Positions 1 through 8,431 of a stretch of DNA of 64,000 nucleotides are shown here, one piece after another. How positions within the stretch are numbered: the stretch's first letter is position 1; the number at the start of each line of letters is the position of its first letter. The translations under genes were made by a program, and so were the position numbers. Origin of the DNA: Flavobacterium alkalisoli. Its GTDB lineage: Bacteria; Bacteroidota; Bacteroidia; Flavobacteriales; Flavobacteriaceae. Where the stretch lies: the NCBI RefSeq assembly GCF_008000935.1, contig NZ_CP042831.1:2604001-2668000 (forward strand), read 5' to 3'. The notes below the pieces were generated by a model, which ran no database searches, had not been told where the DNA came from, and was given only the letters and a program-made list of their open reading frames with translations.

Positions 1-597
1 GGGATGAGTATAGAACAAACAGTTGGTAGTATTTGCAGAGGTATAAGTAATTGTACCTCCGTCAAAAGCCAGTCTGCTGTTAGGGCCTTCCCGTACGCTT
101 ACAAGCCTTTGGGAACCAAACAATATTTCCTGCCGTCCAAACCTAAAAAACACCTCGGAGTCCTGTTGCTGCATAAAAACCACATCAGCAAATAATTGAT
201 GAACATCCAGGGGGTTTTCATCAACAGGGCTCACATCAATCTTACTGTATGCAAAGCTGCTTTGTAACTGAAAAAATAACCTTATATATTTAGTATGTAA
301 ATGAAGGTGTGCCAGATATCTTGTCATTAAGTAACCGTCATTTCCTGTAGAATCATCACCCCATTTTTCATTAATGGTATTTATATACTGAAAGCGTATT
401 TCACCGCCTGAGGATATATAATTGTTAGTATTATTGCCTAATGGTAAATACTTGATTTTTTTGTAAAATGAAGAGGTAGAATCTGTTACCAGATAACCAA
501 AATCATCATTATACCGCAGGAAACTGAAGCGGGGTGGGGTTTGTGCCTGTATGCCGGTTAGTGTCAGGAGTAACAATATTATAAGGAAGTTTTTCAT
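1..597 (-). CDS. Alginate-export-type outer-membrane porin, C-terminus cut by window edge
   Basis: The reverse strand is open from an ATG at 597 to the window edge (199 codons, 3' end missing). It begins with a signal peptide (MKNFLIILLLLTLTGIQAQ). Residues near 100-190 match the second porin in this window (30444-31793): both have a GYLM/LxR segment, a V/A-H-Q-L-F segment, then FGRQE, FGSQRL and an xxPNSRxxFDG motif. That pattern belongs to the alginate-export (Alginate_exp) beta-barrel family, so it probably sits in the outer membrane as a substrate-specific channel. The substrate is unknown; in these bacteria the family is not restricted to alginate. It directly follows a decayed DoxX gene whose intact relative lies at 3203-3628. 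Confidence 0.8.
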   Translation of the reverse strand, partial: MKNFLIILLLLTLTGIQAQTPPRFSFLRYNDDFGYLVTDSTSSFYKKIKYLPLGNNTNNYISSGGEIRFQYINTINEKWGDDSTGNDGYLMTRYLAHLHLHTKYIRLFFQLQSSFAYSKIDVSPVDENPLDVHQLFADVVFMQQQDSEVFFRFGRQEILFGSQRLVSVREGPNSRLAFDGGTITYTSANTTNCLFYTHP

Positions 598-608
598 AAG
601 TGAAATGC

Positions 609-732
609 TTATGCTGAAGTTTTTTTGAATAGGATAACGCGTATCGAGTATTTCCCCGGTCCGGCAATTACTAACAGCAGTCCGAGGCTTGTCTTACCAT
701 ATAAGATTGATATTTTGCCAAAAGTTTTTCAT
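609..732 (-). pseudogene. Internally deleted DoxX remnant
   Basis: The reverse strand starts MKNFWQ and ends IAGPGKYS..ILFKKTSA-stop, matching the first ~25 and last ~25 codons of the intact DoxX gene at 3203-3628 (MKTFWQ...IAGPGKYSLDAILFKKTSV). About 300 bp of the middle are missing, and the joined frame hits an early stop (MKNFWQNINLIW-stop). Nucleotide similarity extends on both sides, including the ataagtgaaatgctt block just before the porin start. This is a duplicated gene that decayed by deletion. It should not be annotated as a protein. Confidence 0.8.
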
Positions 733-905
733 AATTACCTGTGTTGATTGCTAATTCTCGGTTTGCAGCTGTCAGTATAACCTAATGATTCCTAGAATAT
801 ACACCTAAAGCTGGTTATGTGTGAGAAAATAAACTTTGTGCGATCTCAAAGAGTTGTTTGCTGATGTATTCAATAGTAAAGGTCTCATATCATTTTTGGA
901 GAGTT

Positions 906-1898
906 TTAAAACAGGGCTCCGAAATAGGGCTGCAACTTTTCCGGAACCTGCTCCTCATCCAACATGTCCATCAGGTCAATTTCAATATTTCGGACGATAG
1001 TGGCAATGGGAATATCGTTTAAAAGGCCATCAAATGGGTTTTCGCTAATATCTCCTACATATTCCATGAATAGGAAGACCCAGGAGACAATCATATTAAA
1101 AGGAATCAGGAGCAAATATTTTTCACCCAATTCGACAAATTGTTGCAACAATCCGAAAGGAAGTAATGTCAAAAAGACGAAAATGAACAGATTAGAAGTC
1201 GTCGCATACTGGCGTGGAAATGGTGTATTTTTAATACGCTCTGTTTTTCCCTGTTCGTCATACAAGTTCGAAATGATAGTCTGTAAGGAAACATGCTGAA
1301 AAGCGTCAATCCCACCTGCATGTCGTAACCTGGCAAGGTGCTGTGACTGCTTGTCCAGGATCTGCGTTGAGAGATTCTTTTTCTTATCAAGTGCAACGTG
1401 CTCAAAACCCGTAAGGTAGCTTTCAATTTGCAGATCACACGAAACCTGCTTTCCATGCAGCATAGTACGCTGGCGTTTGCTTGCACGGTCTTTATGCTCC
1501 CAGCTCGTACGCTGGTTCATAGCTAGTTTCAGAGCATAAAGCCAAGCGATATGCCTGTGTATCATCACCCTAACATCATCTGAGTCTGTTTCTGATGAAT
1601 TGTTTTTAAGGGCATAAGCCCTTAATGCAGCAGCAAATGACCTGCTATGGTTGGTAATGCTGCCCCAGATCTTGCGTGCCTCCCAGCTTCTGTCGTAGGA
1701 TTGGTTATTTTTAAATCCAACAAAAAATGCAGTAGCCGTACCTACCAGCGATACGGGCAGCCAGGGGATTGCAACCCAGGTCCAGCCTAAATACTTATAG
1801 GCGAAAATAGCTATGGAACCTGTTAAAATGCTGAAAAGAACCATTCGCCATGAGTAATAGTAAATGATAAGTGGAGAGAGATAGCGTTTTATGTACAT
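906..1898 (-). CDS. Bestrophin-family membrane protein
   Basis: 330 aa. Hydrophobic segments near residues 20-60 (WRMVLFSILTGSIAIFAYKY, then a stretch ending ATAFFVGFKNNQSYDRSWEAR) and near 230-275 fit the bestrophin/UPF0187 fold. The FKNNQSYDRSWEAR-IWG segment is the family hallmark. Bacterial bestrophins form pentameric channels in the inner membrane. Length is typical. The gene stands alone on the minus strand, about 100 bp downstream of the outer-membrane protein gene, and nothing in the sequence links it to a pathway. Confidence 0.85.
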   Translation of the reverse strand: MYIKRYLSPLIIYYYSWRMVLFSILTGSIAIFAYKYLGWTWVAIPWLPVSLVGTATAFFVGFKNNQSYDRSWEARKIWGSITNHSRSFAAALRAYALKNNSSETDSDDVRVMIHRHIAWLYALKLAMNQRTSWEHKDRASKRQRTMLHGKQVSCDLQIESYLTGFEHVALDKKKNLSTQILDKQSQHLARLRHAGGIDAFQHVSLQTIISNLYDEQGKTERIKNTPFPRQYATTSNLFIFVFLTLLPFGLLQQFVELGEKYLLLIPFNMIVSWVFLFMEYVGDISENPFDGLLNDIPIATIVRNIEIDLMDMLDEEQVPEKLQPYFGALF

Positions 1899-2002
1899 GT
1901 GAGTGATTTTAAAAGTTATGGTAAATAGAAATATGCTAAAATATGTTGGTAAGCAAATGATGGTTCACAACTATGGAACTTTTAAAGTGAGATTACATGC
2001 TT

Positions 2003-2689
2003 TTACAGCAATCGTCTTAAAAATATACCGGTATTTGTGGGTAGCAACCCAATGGGTCTTTCTTGTACCAAATCAGTGGCCAAGCCGAATTGCCAGTCTT
2101 TATAGCCCAACCCCAACCGCAAGTACTGGTTTGCAAAGTTGTATTTGAGATTGTCTTTGTAATTAAAATTATAAGAACCCATTAGCTGTGAGAATAATCT
2201 CAGGCTGCCACTTTTATTCAATGGCGGGCTGTAGGTGACAAGCACGAAGATTTCGCTATTTGGTGATTTTACCGGTTCAAACGTACCGAAAGCCATTAAG
2301 GAGATGTTGCCGGTATTACGACTATATCCTGCAATGAGCTGGGGTAAAAAACCAACGTTGCTGACATAACCGCCACCACCGAGACTAATGCCCTCCGCTA
2401 CATCATAAAAGACCAACGACTGTCCGAAAAAAGTGCTTTCCCGCCGATTTTCATAGGGTGTTTCATATCGTAGGTATCCAAAATACCCAAAGCGGCTGGT
2501 GGAATCCAAATATTTATTCAGATACATCTGATGGGCAACGGCCCGATTCCCTACAACTACCTCGATAGGAATATCTCGGACCTGGGCAAGAGTTCTGTGA
2601 TTCCCAAAAGACAGTAGTATAAATAATAAGGCAGGAAAAGTCCATCTCATGGATAATCTGTTGGAATATGGTTTACTAATAATGTTCAT
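2003..2689 (-). CDS. Putative outer-membrane beta-barrel protein of unknown function
   Basis: I do not recognise the family. About 228 aa from the ATG at 2689; an ATG at 2650 gives the cleaner signal peptide (MRWTFPALLFILLSFGNHRTLAQ), and the frame also extends upstream to 2740. After the signal peptide the protein is rich in alternating aromatic and small residues (FGYFGYLRYETPYENR, GGGGYVSNVGFLPQLIAGY, SLMAFGTFEP, YLRLGLGYKDWQFGLATDLV) with an arginine-rich end, which suggests beta strands in the outer membrane. Bestrophin lies downstream on the same strand with about 100 bp between them. Confidence 0.6.
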   Translation of the reverse strand: MNIISKPYSNRLSMRWTFPALLFILLSFGNHRTLAQVRDIPIEVVVGNRAVAHQMYLNKYLDSTSRFGYFGYLRYETPYENRRESTFFGQSLVFYDVAEGISLGGGGYVSNVGFLPQLIAGYSRNTGNISLMAFGTFEPVKSPNSEIFVLVTYSPPLNKSGSLRLFSQLMGSYNFNYKDNLKYNFANQYLRLGLGYKDWQFGLATDLVQERPIGLLPTNTGIFLRRLL

Positions 2690-2740
2690 TTCTATTAATG
2701 TTAATAGGTTAATAACCTGGGTTGCTTGTATGAACAACAT

Positions 2741-3202
2741 ACTTTTCCATTATGTACTTTTTTGAACTCCCATTAACTCTCCATCACAAAAAACAATGTA
2801 TTCACTAGCATCCGAACCGGTATATTGCAGTTCTGGCAATCCTTTTCAGATGAAATAGTATTAGGAAGTATTCTCATTCCTAGAAAAGAAACGGGCCTTT
2901 TCTAAAGATTTTGTTGCTAAGAAGCGAACTACAAACTCAAATTCCTGAACTTTTTGAGGAAGAATTTTTTGATATTTTTTAGTAATCAAACATCATATCG
3001 AGAATTTCTGTTTGTCATATCGTTTGGTACAAAATTATATCAGCACAGGAGTGGTAAGTAGACAAATGTTTATAAATTAAATTGTCGAATGGGTTTAGGT
3101 ATCTAACTTCAGGCTGATTGAGCAATTAGTATTTCCAAGGGAGCCAGCAAATACTCCGATTTATAAAGACCATAAGTATCAATATAATAAGTGAAATGCT
3201 TC
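2741..3202. other. AT-rich intergenic region, no gene seen
   Basis: I found no convincing reading frame. The left part carries the upstream region of the outer-membrane protein gene. The right end, from about 3189, repeats the ataagtgaaatgctt block that also flanks the DoxX remnant near 598, so it marks one edge of a duplicated segment. Two CATATCG boxes occur near 2995 and 3016 without obvious meaning. Confidence 0.5.
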
Positions 3203-3628
3203 TTATACTGAAGTTTTCTTGAATAGGATAGCGTCCAGCGAGTATTTCCCAGGTCCGGCAATCAGTAACAAGAGGAATGATGTACTGTACATAAAGGGGA
3301 CATCTCTTTCCGGCAGCGGATCGCTGCCATGTACCACAAAGTAGCCTGTAAGGGTAACAGCAAGTATTGGCAGTACTGCCAGCCTTGTTGCTACTCCCAA
3401 AAGGACAAATAGCGGAAGAATAACATTTGCTGTAGTAGCAAATATTTGGTTAAGGGCTTCGGGCAGGTGTAGCGGGTTTGGTACTACCTCGGCAGTACTG
3501 ACTCCAACTCCCATTTTTTTAAGCCCGTGAACCAAGATAAGTTCAACAGACACTGCTACCCTGAAAAACAATAGTCCAAGGCTTATTGTATCCCAATTAC
3601 GATTATTTTTTTGCCAAAAGGTTTTCAT
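3203..3628 (-). CDS. DoxX-family membrane protein
   Basis: 141 aa with four hydrophobic segments (near residues 18-36, 62-80, 85-105 and 115-130) and the motifs LILVHGLKKMG and LLLLIAGPGKYSLDAILF, typical of small DoxX/YphA membrane proteins. Some DoxX proteins are linked to thiosulfate or oxidative-stress chemistry; the role here is unknown. It starts 2 bp after the amidohydrolase stop, so the two are surely one operon. A deleted copy lies at 609-732. Confidence 0.85.
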   Translation of the reverse strand: MKTFWQKNNRNWDTISLGLLFFRVAVSVELILVHGLKKMGVGVSTAEVVPNPLHLPEALNQIFATTANVILPLFVLLGVATRLAVLPILAVTLTGYFVVHGSDPLPERDVPFMYSTSFLLLLIAGPGKYSLDAILFKKTSV

Positions 3629-3630
3629 GA

Positions 3631-5430
3631 TTACTTGTTTTGATACCCTCCGTAATAATTAACAGGACTCCATGCCGGGATAGCTTTTACTTTTTCAGGG
3701 CCATACTGCTCAAATTCATTATTACCATATACTACCTTACCATTAACCACCGTTAAAACCGATTGCATGTTAAGTATCCTGTCTTCGGGTACAGTAAAGT
3801 AATCGTCTGAAAGCAGTATAAAATCAGCCAGATAATTTTCTTTAAGCATGCCTCTGTCGGCATCCAGGCGTACAAGGGCGGCACTTCCCTGAGTGAATAG
3901 TTTTATTGCAGCCGTTCTGTCCTGTATGTTTTCTTCAGCCATATATTTAAGTCCGCCAAGTGTTTTTCCGGTAGTAAGCCAGTACAAGCCTACCCAGGGG
4001 TTAAAGCTGGCTACACGAGTACCGTCTGTACCCATACCGACTTTAATACCCATATCCGTCATTTTTTTGATAGGTACTGTTTTTGCCGCTGCGGCTTTGC
4101 CATAGCGTTTTATGAAATTCTCACCCTGATAGGCCATCCTGTGCTGTATGGCAATACCGCCTCCTAATGCCTTTACCCTTTGCAGGTTTTCATCGGATAT
4201 GGTTTCGGCATGATCAAAGAACCAAAGCAGGCCGTCTAAAGGCGTTTCTTTATCTATCTCTTCAATAACATTTAAAAAACGGGTAATACTTTCGTTGTAA
4301 GTAGCATGTAGCCTGAAAGGCCATCTGTTTTTTATAAGTAGTGAAAGTACAGCTTTAAGCTGCTGTTCCATGGCAGGATTTAAATCAGGCCTAGGCTTAT
4401 CAAAGTTTTCAAAATCTCCTGCGCTCATTACCAGGTTTTCTCCGCCTCCCTGAACATGATATTCCATCTTGGGCATTTTACCAAATCGTTTAACTCCATC
4501 ATCAGGCACATCACAACCCTGTCCTATTTCTACCGAACTGATCCAGCGGGTATAATCGGCAAGTTCACTTCCTGCTTTTTGTGCAAACAGGTAGTAGGGC
4601 ATCCTTATGGTTAGCTCATTGCTTTCACAAAGTTTTGTGGTAATGCCATAATCATCCGGATAGTTTTGAAATCCTCCTCCGGCATCCATAATGGCTGTAA
4701 CCCCCAAACGATTCATTTCTGTCATAAACAATTTGGTAGAGTTTATTTTTTGTTCTTCGGTAAGCTCAGGTAATTTAGAAAGTGTGGAATAAAGAATAAA
4801 AGCATTTGGTTCTGCTACCAGTAATCCCGTAGGATTTCCGTGAATATCTCTCTCTATAAGTCCTCCGGACGGATTTGGGGTGTCCGGGTTAATATTCAGG
4901 GCTTTTAGTCCGGCTTTGTTGAGATAGGCATGCCCGTAAAGGTGTAGTACAAAGGTTGGTACATCGCCTGTAGCCTCGTTTATTTCCTGTAGGGTAGGAA
5001 GTCTTTTTTCTTCAAACTGCCATGCGTTCCATCCGCCCACTACACGAACCCACTGGCCTTTAGGGGTACGTTGCGCCTGTTCTTTAAGCATGGTAAGAGC
5101 TTTTTGAAGAGAACGAACACCATCCCATCGTAGTTCAGTATTAAAGAAGCGTCCGCCTCTGATTATATGCATGTGAGAGTCAAAAATTCCAGGTATCATG
5201 GTTTTACCATGTGCATCTATAACAGTTGTACTTTTACTTTTAAGTTTAAGTATCTGTTTATCATTTCCGGTTTTTATGATTTTTCCGTTAGCAACTGCTA
5301 TGGCCTCACTGATGGTATTATTGTTATCCAGCGTATGTATTTTGGCATTATACACTATCAGGTCGGGCGACTGAGCCATAGCCGATACTGCAAAAAACAA
5401 TAATGCAAAAAGGGTAATACGTTGTTTCAT
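3631..5430 (-). CDS. Exported YtcJ-like amidohydrolase
   Basis: 599 aa, with a signal peptide (MKQRITLFALLFFAVSAMAQ), so probably periplasmic. The amidohydrolase-3 fold is shown by GIFDSHMHIIRGG (metal-binding HxH near residues 85-90), LHATYNESI, FFDHAETI and a late GMGTDGTRVASFNPW segment. Family members hydrolyse amide or cyclic C-N bonds with one or two metal ions; the substrate cannot be read here. DoxX follows 2 bp downstream, and the secreted isochorismatase-like gene lies upstream behind a terminator-like hairpin. Confidence 0.87.
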   Translation of the reverse strand: MKQRITLFALLFFAVSAMAQSPDLIVYNAKIHTLDNNNTISEAIAVANGKIIKTGNDKQILKLKSKSTTVIDAHGKTMIPGIFDSHMHIIRGGRFFNTELRWDGVRSLQKALTMLKEQAQRTPKGQWVRVVGGWNAWQFEEKRLPTLQEINEATGDVPTFVLHLYGHAYLNKAGLKALNINPDTPNPSGGLIERDIHGNPTGLLVAEPNAFILYSTLSKLPELTEEQKINSTKLFMTEMNRLGVTAIMDAGGGFQNYPDDYGITTKLCESNELTIRMPYYLFAQKAGSELADYTRWISSVEIGQGCDVPDDGVKRFGKMPKMEYHVQGGGENLVMSAGDFENFDKPRPDLNPAMEQQLKAVLSLLIKNRWPFRLHATYNESITRFLNVIEEIDKETPLDGLLWFFDHAETISDENLQRVKALGGGIAIQHRMAYQGENFIKRYGKAAAAKTVPIKKMTDMGIKVGMGTDGTRVASFNPWVGLYWLTTGKTLGGLKYMAEENIQDRTAAIKLFTQGSAALVRLDADRGMLKENYLADFILLSDDYFTVPEDRILNMQSVLTVVNGKVVYGNNEFEQYGPEKVKAIPAWSPVNYYGGYQNK

Positions 5431-5467
5431 ATTTAATTTTTTTTAGATGAATTGATTACTCAAGGAG

Positions 5468-5518
5468 AAAAAGGCTGTGTATTAATCAGCAATTTGAATA
5501 CGGGGACACAGCCTTTTT
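5468..5518 (-). terminator. Rho-independent terminator after the isochorismatase-like gene
   Basis: Perfect 13-bp inverted repeat (AAAAAGGCTGTGT at 5468-5480 and its complement at 5506-5518) with a 25-nt loop, A-rich before and T-rich after on the minus strand. It lies between the isochorismatase-like stop and the amidohydrolase start, so the amidohydrolase-DoxX pair probably has its own promoter or depends on read-through. Confidence 0.65.
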
Positions 5519-5537
5519 ACAGATAAAAAAGTTGCTA

Positions 5538-6227
5538 TTAATGTTTTAGCATATCATGAGCATACTGAACCCCAACACCATAAGCACCTCCGTATTTTTT
5601 AACCAAATCGGTAACGGTCTTATAGGTTTCCTGACGAGCCCAGTCGCGTTGCAGTTCTAATAAGTACTGTAAAGAGGTCATTGGTTTGGCACCTGCCTGT
5701 ACCATTCTTGTAACAGCCATATCATGCGCTTCTTTAGATACATCTCCACAGGCATCGGTAATTACATATACCTCATATCCGTCGTTAATTGCAGAAAGAG
5801 CCGGTCCTACAATGCATACGCTTGTCCATAGTCCGGCAAGCACAAGTCTTTTCTTACCTTTTCCGGTAATGGCTTTGTAGGCATTTGCATCTTCCCATGT
5901 GTTCATGGTAGTACGATCGATATAGTTTGAGGTAGCCTGTGGATAGAATTCTTCAATTTCGGCAAAAACAGGTCCGCTAAACGATTTTTCGGCCACTGTC
6001 GTAACCACTGTGGGTACACTGAAAATTTTTGAGGCTCCTGCTACTAAGCCTGTATTGTTGCGTAGCTGGTCTATAGCGATACTCTGCGTTGCAAAAGCCA
6101 TTTGGCTCTCGTGGTCTATCAGTACTAAGGTGTGGTTGGTTGGGCTTAACAGTGACGGGCTTGGTTTTTGGGCAAAAGCTGTCAGTGATGCAAACAATAC
6201 AACTGCGGTTACAACTAGGTTTTTCAT
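5538..6227 (-). CDS. Secreted isochorismatase-fold (YcaC-like) hydrolase
   Basis: 229 aa. Residues 1-20 (MKNLVVTAVVLFASLTAFAQ) are a clear signal peptide, unusual for this normally cytoplasmic family. The fold is shown by VLIDHE (Asp38, first catalytic residue), an NTWED segment near 109-113, LAGLWTSVCIVGPAL (Cys138, nucleophile) and VITDACGDVSKEAHDMAVTRM. The catalytic Lys is not obvious. The closest relative in the window is 26473-27132, which has no signal peptide and shares QRDWAR near the C-terminus. Upstream is a sigma-54-type promoter with the same architecture as that of the dps operon, so I infer co-regulation by the activators at 6506-9799. Substrate unknown. Confidence 0.88.
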   Translation of the reverse strand: MKNLVVTAVVLFASLTAFAQKPSPSLLSPTNHTLVLIDHESQMAFATQSIAIDQLRNNTGLVAGASKIFSVPTVVTTVAEKSFSGPVFAEIEEFYPQATSNYIDRTTMNTWEDANAYKAITGKGKKRLVLAGLWTSVCIVGPALSAINDGYEVYVITDACGDVSKEAHDMAVTRMVQAGAKPMTSLQYLLELQRDWARQETYKTVTDLVKKYGGAYGVGVQYAHDMLKH

Positions 6228-6271
6228 AATTACTGTGTTTTAAATTTTAATGATTTAATTTATAATTCACA

Positions 6272-6287
6272 GGCAAAGTCTGGTCCT
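6272..6287 (-). promoter_or_regulatory. Candidate sigma-54 promoter for the isochorismatase-like gene
   Basis: On the minus strand the sequence is AGG-ACCAGACTTT-GCC: GG and GC are exactly 10 nt apart and the -12 half (TTTGC) is good, but the -24 half (AGGACC) departs from TGGCAC. What raises confidence is the layout: upstream boxes sit at the same distances (within 1-2 bp) as in the dps promoter. Confidence 0.5.
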
Positions 6288-6304
6288 TATCTCTAGTTAT
6301 TTGA

Positions 6305-6354
6305 TTTTCAGTTGTTTGTGTTTTTTGTAAGATTTGGTTGTTACGATATATAGT
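6305..6354 (-). promoter_or_regulatory. Upstream activating sites shared with the dps promoter
   Basis: On the minus strand, ACTATATATCGTAA (6354-6341) and CAAACAACTGAAAA (6318-6305). Both 14-mers recur identically before dps (13342-13329 and 13305-13292), with offsets between boxes of 36 versus 37 bp and from the inner box to the -24 GG of 19 versus 20 bp. This is the expected position for enhancer-binding-protein sites. Which activator binds is inferred, not shown. Confidence 0.6.
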
Positions 6355-6505
6355 AATTTATGGAAGAGGATTTACGTGAGTAAGTAAATGGGTAAATAAA
6401 AAAGCGTATAAGAACGCTTTAAACGGGAGAGAGCTGAAATTTTTATTTTTTTGATATTCTTTAAACAAATGAGGAATACAAGAATTATAAAAACAATATA
6501 TGCAG

Positions 6506-8074
6506 TTAAGACAGGTAATGCCTTTTTTTGATGCCCAGCCTGTCCATTCTTGATTTTAAGGTAGTGGAAGGAAGGTCGAGAAGGGCAGCAGCACCGTTAT
6601 CGCCTGATATGCGCCCTTTACAAAACTTAAGCACACTCAGGAGATAGTCTCTTTCAAATTCACGCCATGATTTTATGACTGTATTATTGTCAGTAGTATG
6701 CACTGTATCGGTATAGGAGGATACTTCTATTTCCGTAATTGTTTTTTCGGGAGACAAAAGTACGGCACGCTCTATGGTATGCTCCAGTTCGCGAACATTA
6801 CCCGGCCAGTTATGCATTTCAAGACTTCTCATTGCCTTTGCTGAAATGGTTTTTACATTCTGTTTGTTTTTGATACAGAAACGCTGTACAAAAAACTTTG
6901 CCAGGCTTTTTACATCTTCTTTCCGTTCTTTCAGGGGGGCGATATAAATTGGAAAAATGTTAAGCCTGTAGTAAAGGTCCTTCCTGAAATTTCCTTTAGC
7001 GATCTCCTGCTGTAAATCCCTGTTAGTGGCGGCTATTATACGCACATTTACTGCTATGGCTTTATGTCCTCCTATCCGTTCAATTTCCTTTTCCTGTAAT
7101 GTCCTTAATAGTTTTACCTGAAGATCCATTGGCAATTCCCCGATCTCGTCAAGGAAAAGCGTACCGTTGTGGGCTATTTCAAACTTTCCTTTCTTTTGGG
7201 AAATGGCACCTGTAAAACTGCCTTTTTCATGGCCGAACAATTCGCTTTCCAATAAATTTCCGGGGATGGCAGCACAGTTTATTTTGACAAGATTTTTGTT
7301 TTTCCTATCCGAGTTTTCGTGTATGGCCCTTGCTACAAGCTCCTTACCGGTACCACTTTCACCGAGTATCAGGACTCCGGTGTCACTAGGGCTAACCAAA
7401 CTGATCAGGGTACGTACCTTTTGCATGGGCGCACTGTCTCCTTCAATAGCCATATGCTGGCTTGAAACAGGCGTTTTTTCATCTTGTGTCAATTGATTTT
7501 TAGGATCATTGACGGAGATATGCCTCTCCAGTAAAAGGATATTGGTTAGGGTTATAGTAAGCTGGTTACAAAGTTGTCTTACAAGTCGCAGGTCTTCCCG
7601 TTCGGTCTTCCCGTCTTTACTGTAACCAAGGCATAGTACGGCTTGAAATCTTTTTGAGGGAATAGTGTAAAATAAAGCCTTTCTGATGGTGTTTTTATAA
7701 CCATCACCCACAATAGGCTGTAGCCCCGTTTTGATTATTTCCGGTGTTGGTAGTAGTACAGGATCGGGAGAACCTAAAACCCTGTCAAAAAAATCGGTTT
7801 TGAGCACCTCGTCTTTAAACCGAAGGAATTTAGGGTGCTCACTGCTGTAAAAAAGAACATGACCTTCTTTAGCCTGGTGTTGGAGAAACAGTGAGAAATG
7901 TTCAAACCCCAGTTTTGATTTCAGTTCCTGGGTTACAACCTGATTTAAATCAGCCCTGTTTTCGGCCATGGCAAGGCTTTCGCATAGTGACAGCAGTAGC
8001 AACTGTTCCTGCTCACGCTGCATGATCCTTTTTAGTATCTCGTTATTTTCCGCACTGTGGGTCATGTGGTACAA
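6506..8074 (-). CDS. Sigma-54-dependent transcriptional activator with GAF-like sensor domain
   Basis: 522 aa. An N-terminal GAF-like sensory region spans about residues 25-185; the AAA+ domain spans 210-440 with Walker A GESGTGKE (238-245), Walker B GTLFLDE (304-310) and [10 protein letters not shown] (423-432). A Fis-type helix-turn-helix lies at about 487-515. The sigma-54 contact loop reads GSFTGA (285-290) rather than the usual GAFTGA; the other two activators in this window keep GAFTGA. It lacks a receiver domain, so it probably answers to a ligand or redox signal sensed by the GAF region. It is the last gene of the dps-kinase-regulator operon and probably acts on the -24/-12 promoters nearby. 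An in-frame ATG at codon 4 is a possible alternative start. Confidence 0.93.
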   Translation of the reverse strand: MYHMTHSAENNEILKRIMQREQEQLLLLSLCESLAMAENRADLNQVVTQELKSKLGFEHFSLFLQHQAKEGHVLFYSSEHPKFLRFKDEVLKTDFFDRVLGSPDPVLLPTPEIIKTGLQPIVGDGYKNTIRKALFYTIPSKRFQAVLCLGYSKDGKTEREDLRLVRQLCNQLTITLTNILLLERHISVNDPKNQLTQDEKTPVSSQHMAIEGDSAPMQKVRTLISLVSPSDTGVLILGESGTGKELVARAIHENSDRKNKNLVKINCAAIPGNLLESELFGHEKGSFTGAISQKKGKFEIAHNGTLFLDEIGELPMDLQVKLLRTLQEKEIERIGGHKAIAVNVRIIAATNRDLQQEIAKGNFRKDLYYRLNIFPIYIAPLKERKEDVKSLAKFFVQRFCIKNKQNVKTISAKAMRSLEMHNWPGNVRELEHTIERAVLLSPEKTITEIEVSSYTDTVHTTDNNTVIKSWREFERDYLLSVLKFCKGRISGDNGAAALLDLPSTTLKSRMDRLGIKKRHYLS

Positions 8075-8113
8075 TTTGTACAGTAAAAATAATAATTATC
8101 GGGTTAGCTTGTT

Positions 8114-8413
8114 TTACTTATTTTCCCTAAACCAGATATCCTGGTAAGTGTCCGGGTGCCTTTTAAACTGTGCGTGTACATAAGGGCACAGTGGGATGAC
8201 CATAAGGTTGTTTTTCCTTACATATTTTACCATCTCTGCCAGGAGTAATCCGGCGAAACCCCTACCCGCAGCTGCCGGGTCTACCTCGGTATGGTATACC
8301 GTTAATTTGTTATCACGTACGCTTACCACCATTTCGCCCATTTTTTTACCCTCTTCATGAAGGTAAAAAGCACCGTGTTTTTTATCGTCCAGTTCCAATT
8401 TAATATCGGTCAT
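8114..8413 (-). CDS. Short GNAT-like acetyltransferase (COG2388/YjdJ type)
   Basis: 99 aa. The compact GNAT core is visible: YHTEVDPAAAGRGFAGLLL (acetyl-CoA-binding R/G-x-G-x-A loop), then a helix and MVIPLCPYVHAQFKRHP, the hallmark of the COG2388 group. Two further members lie at 32807-33091 and 38253-38570. The acceptor is unknown for the family. It sits between the response regulator (18 bp upstream) and the GAF-type activator (39 bp downstream) in one operon. Confidence 0.85.
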   Translation of the reverse strand: MTDIKLELDDKKHGAFYLHEEGKKMGEMVVSVRDNKLTVYHTEVDPAAAGRGFAGLLLAEMVKYVRKNNLMVIPLCPYVHAQFKRHPDTYQDIWFRENK

Positions 8414-8431
8414 GATCTGTTTATTTTGAAA

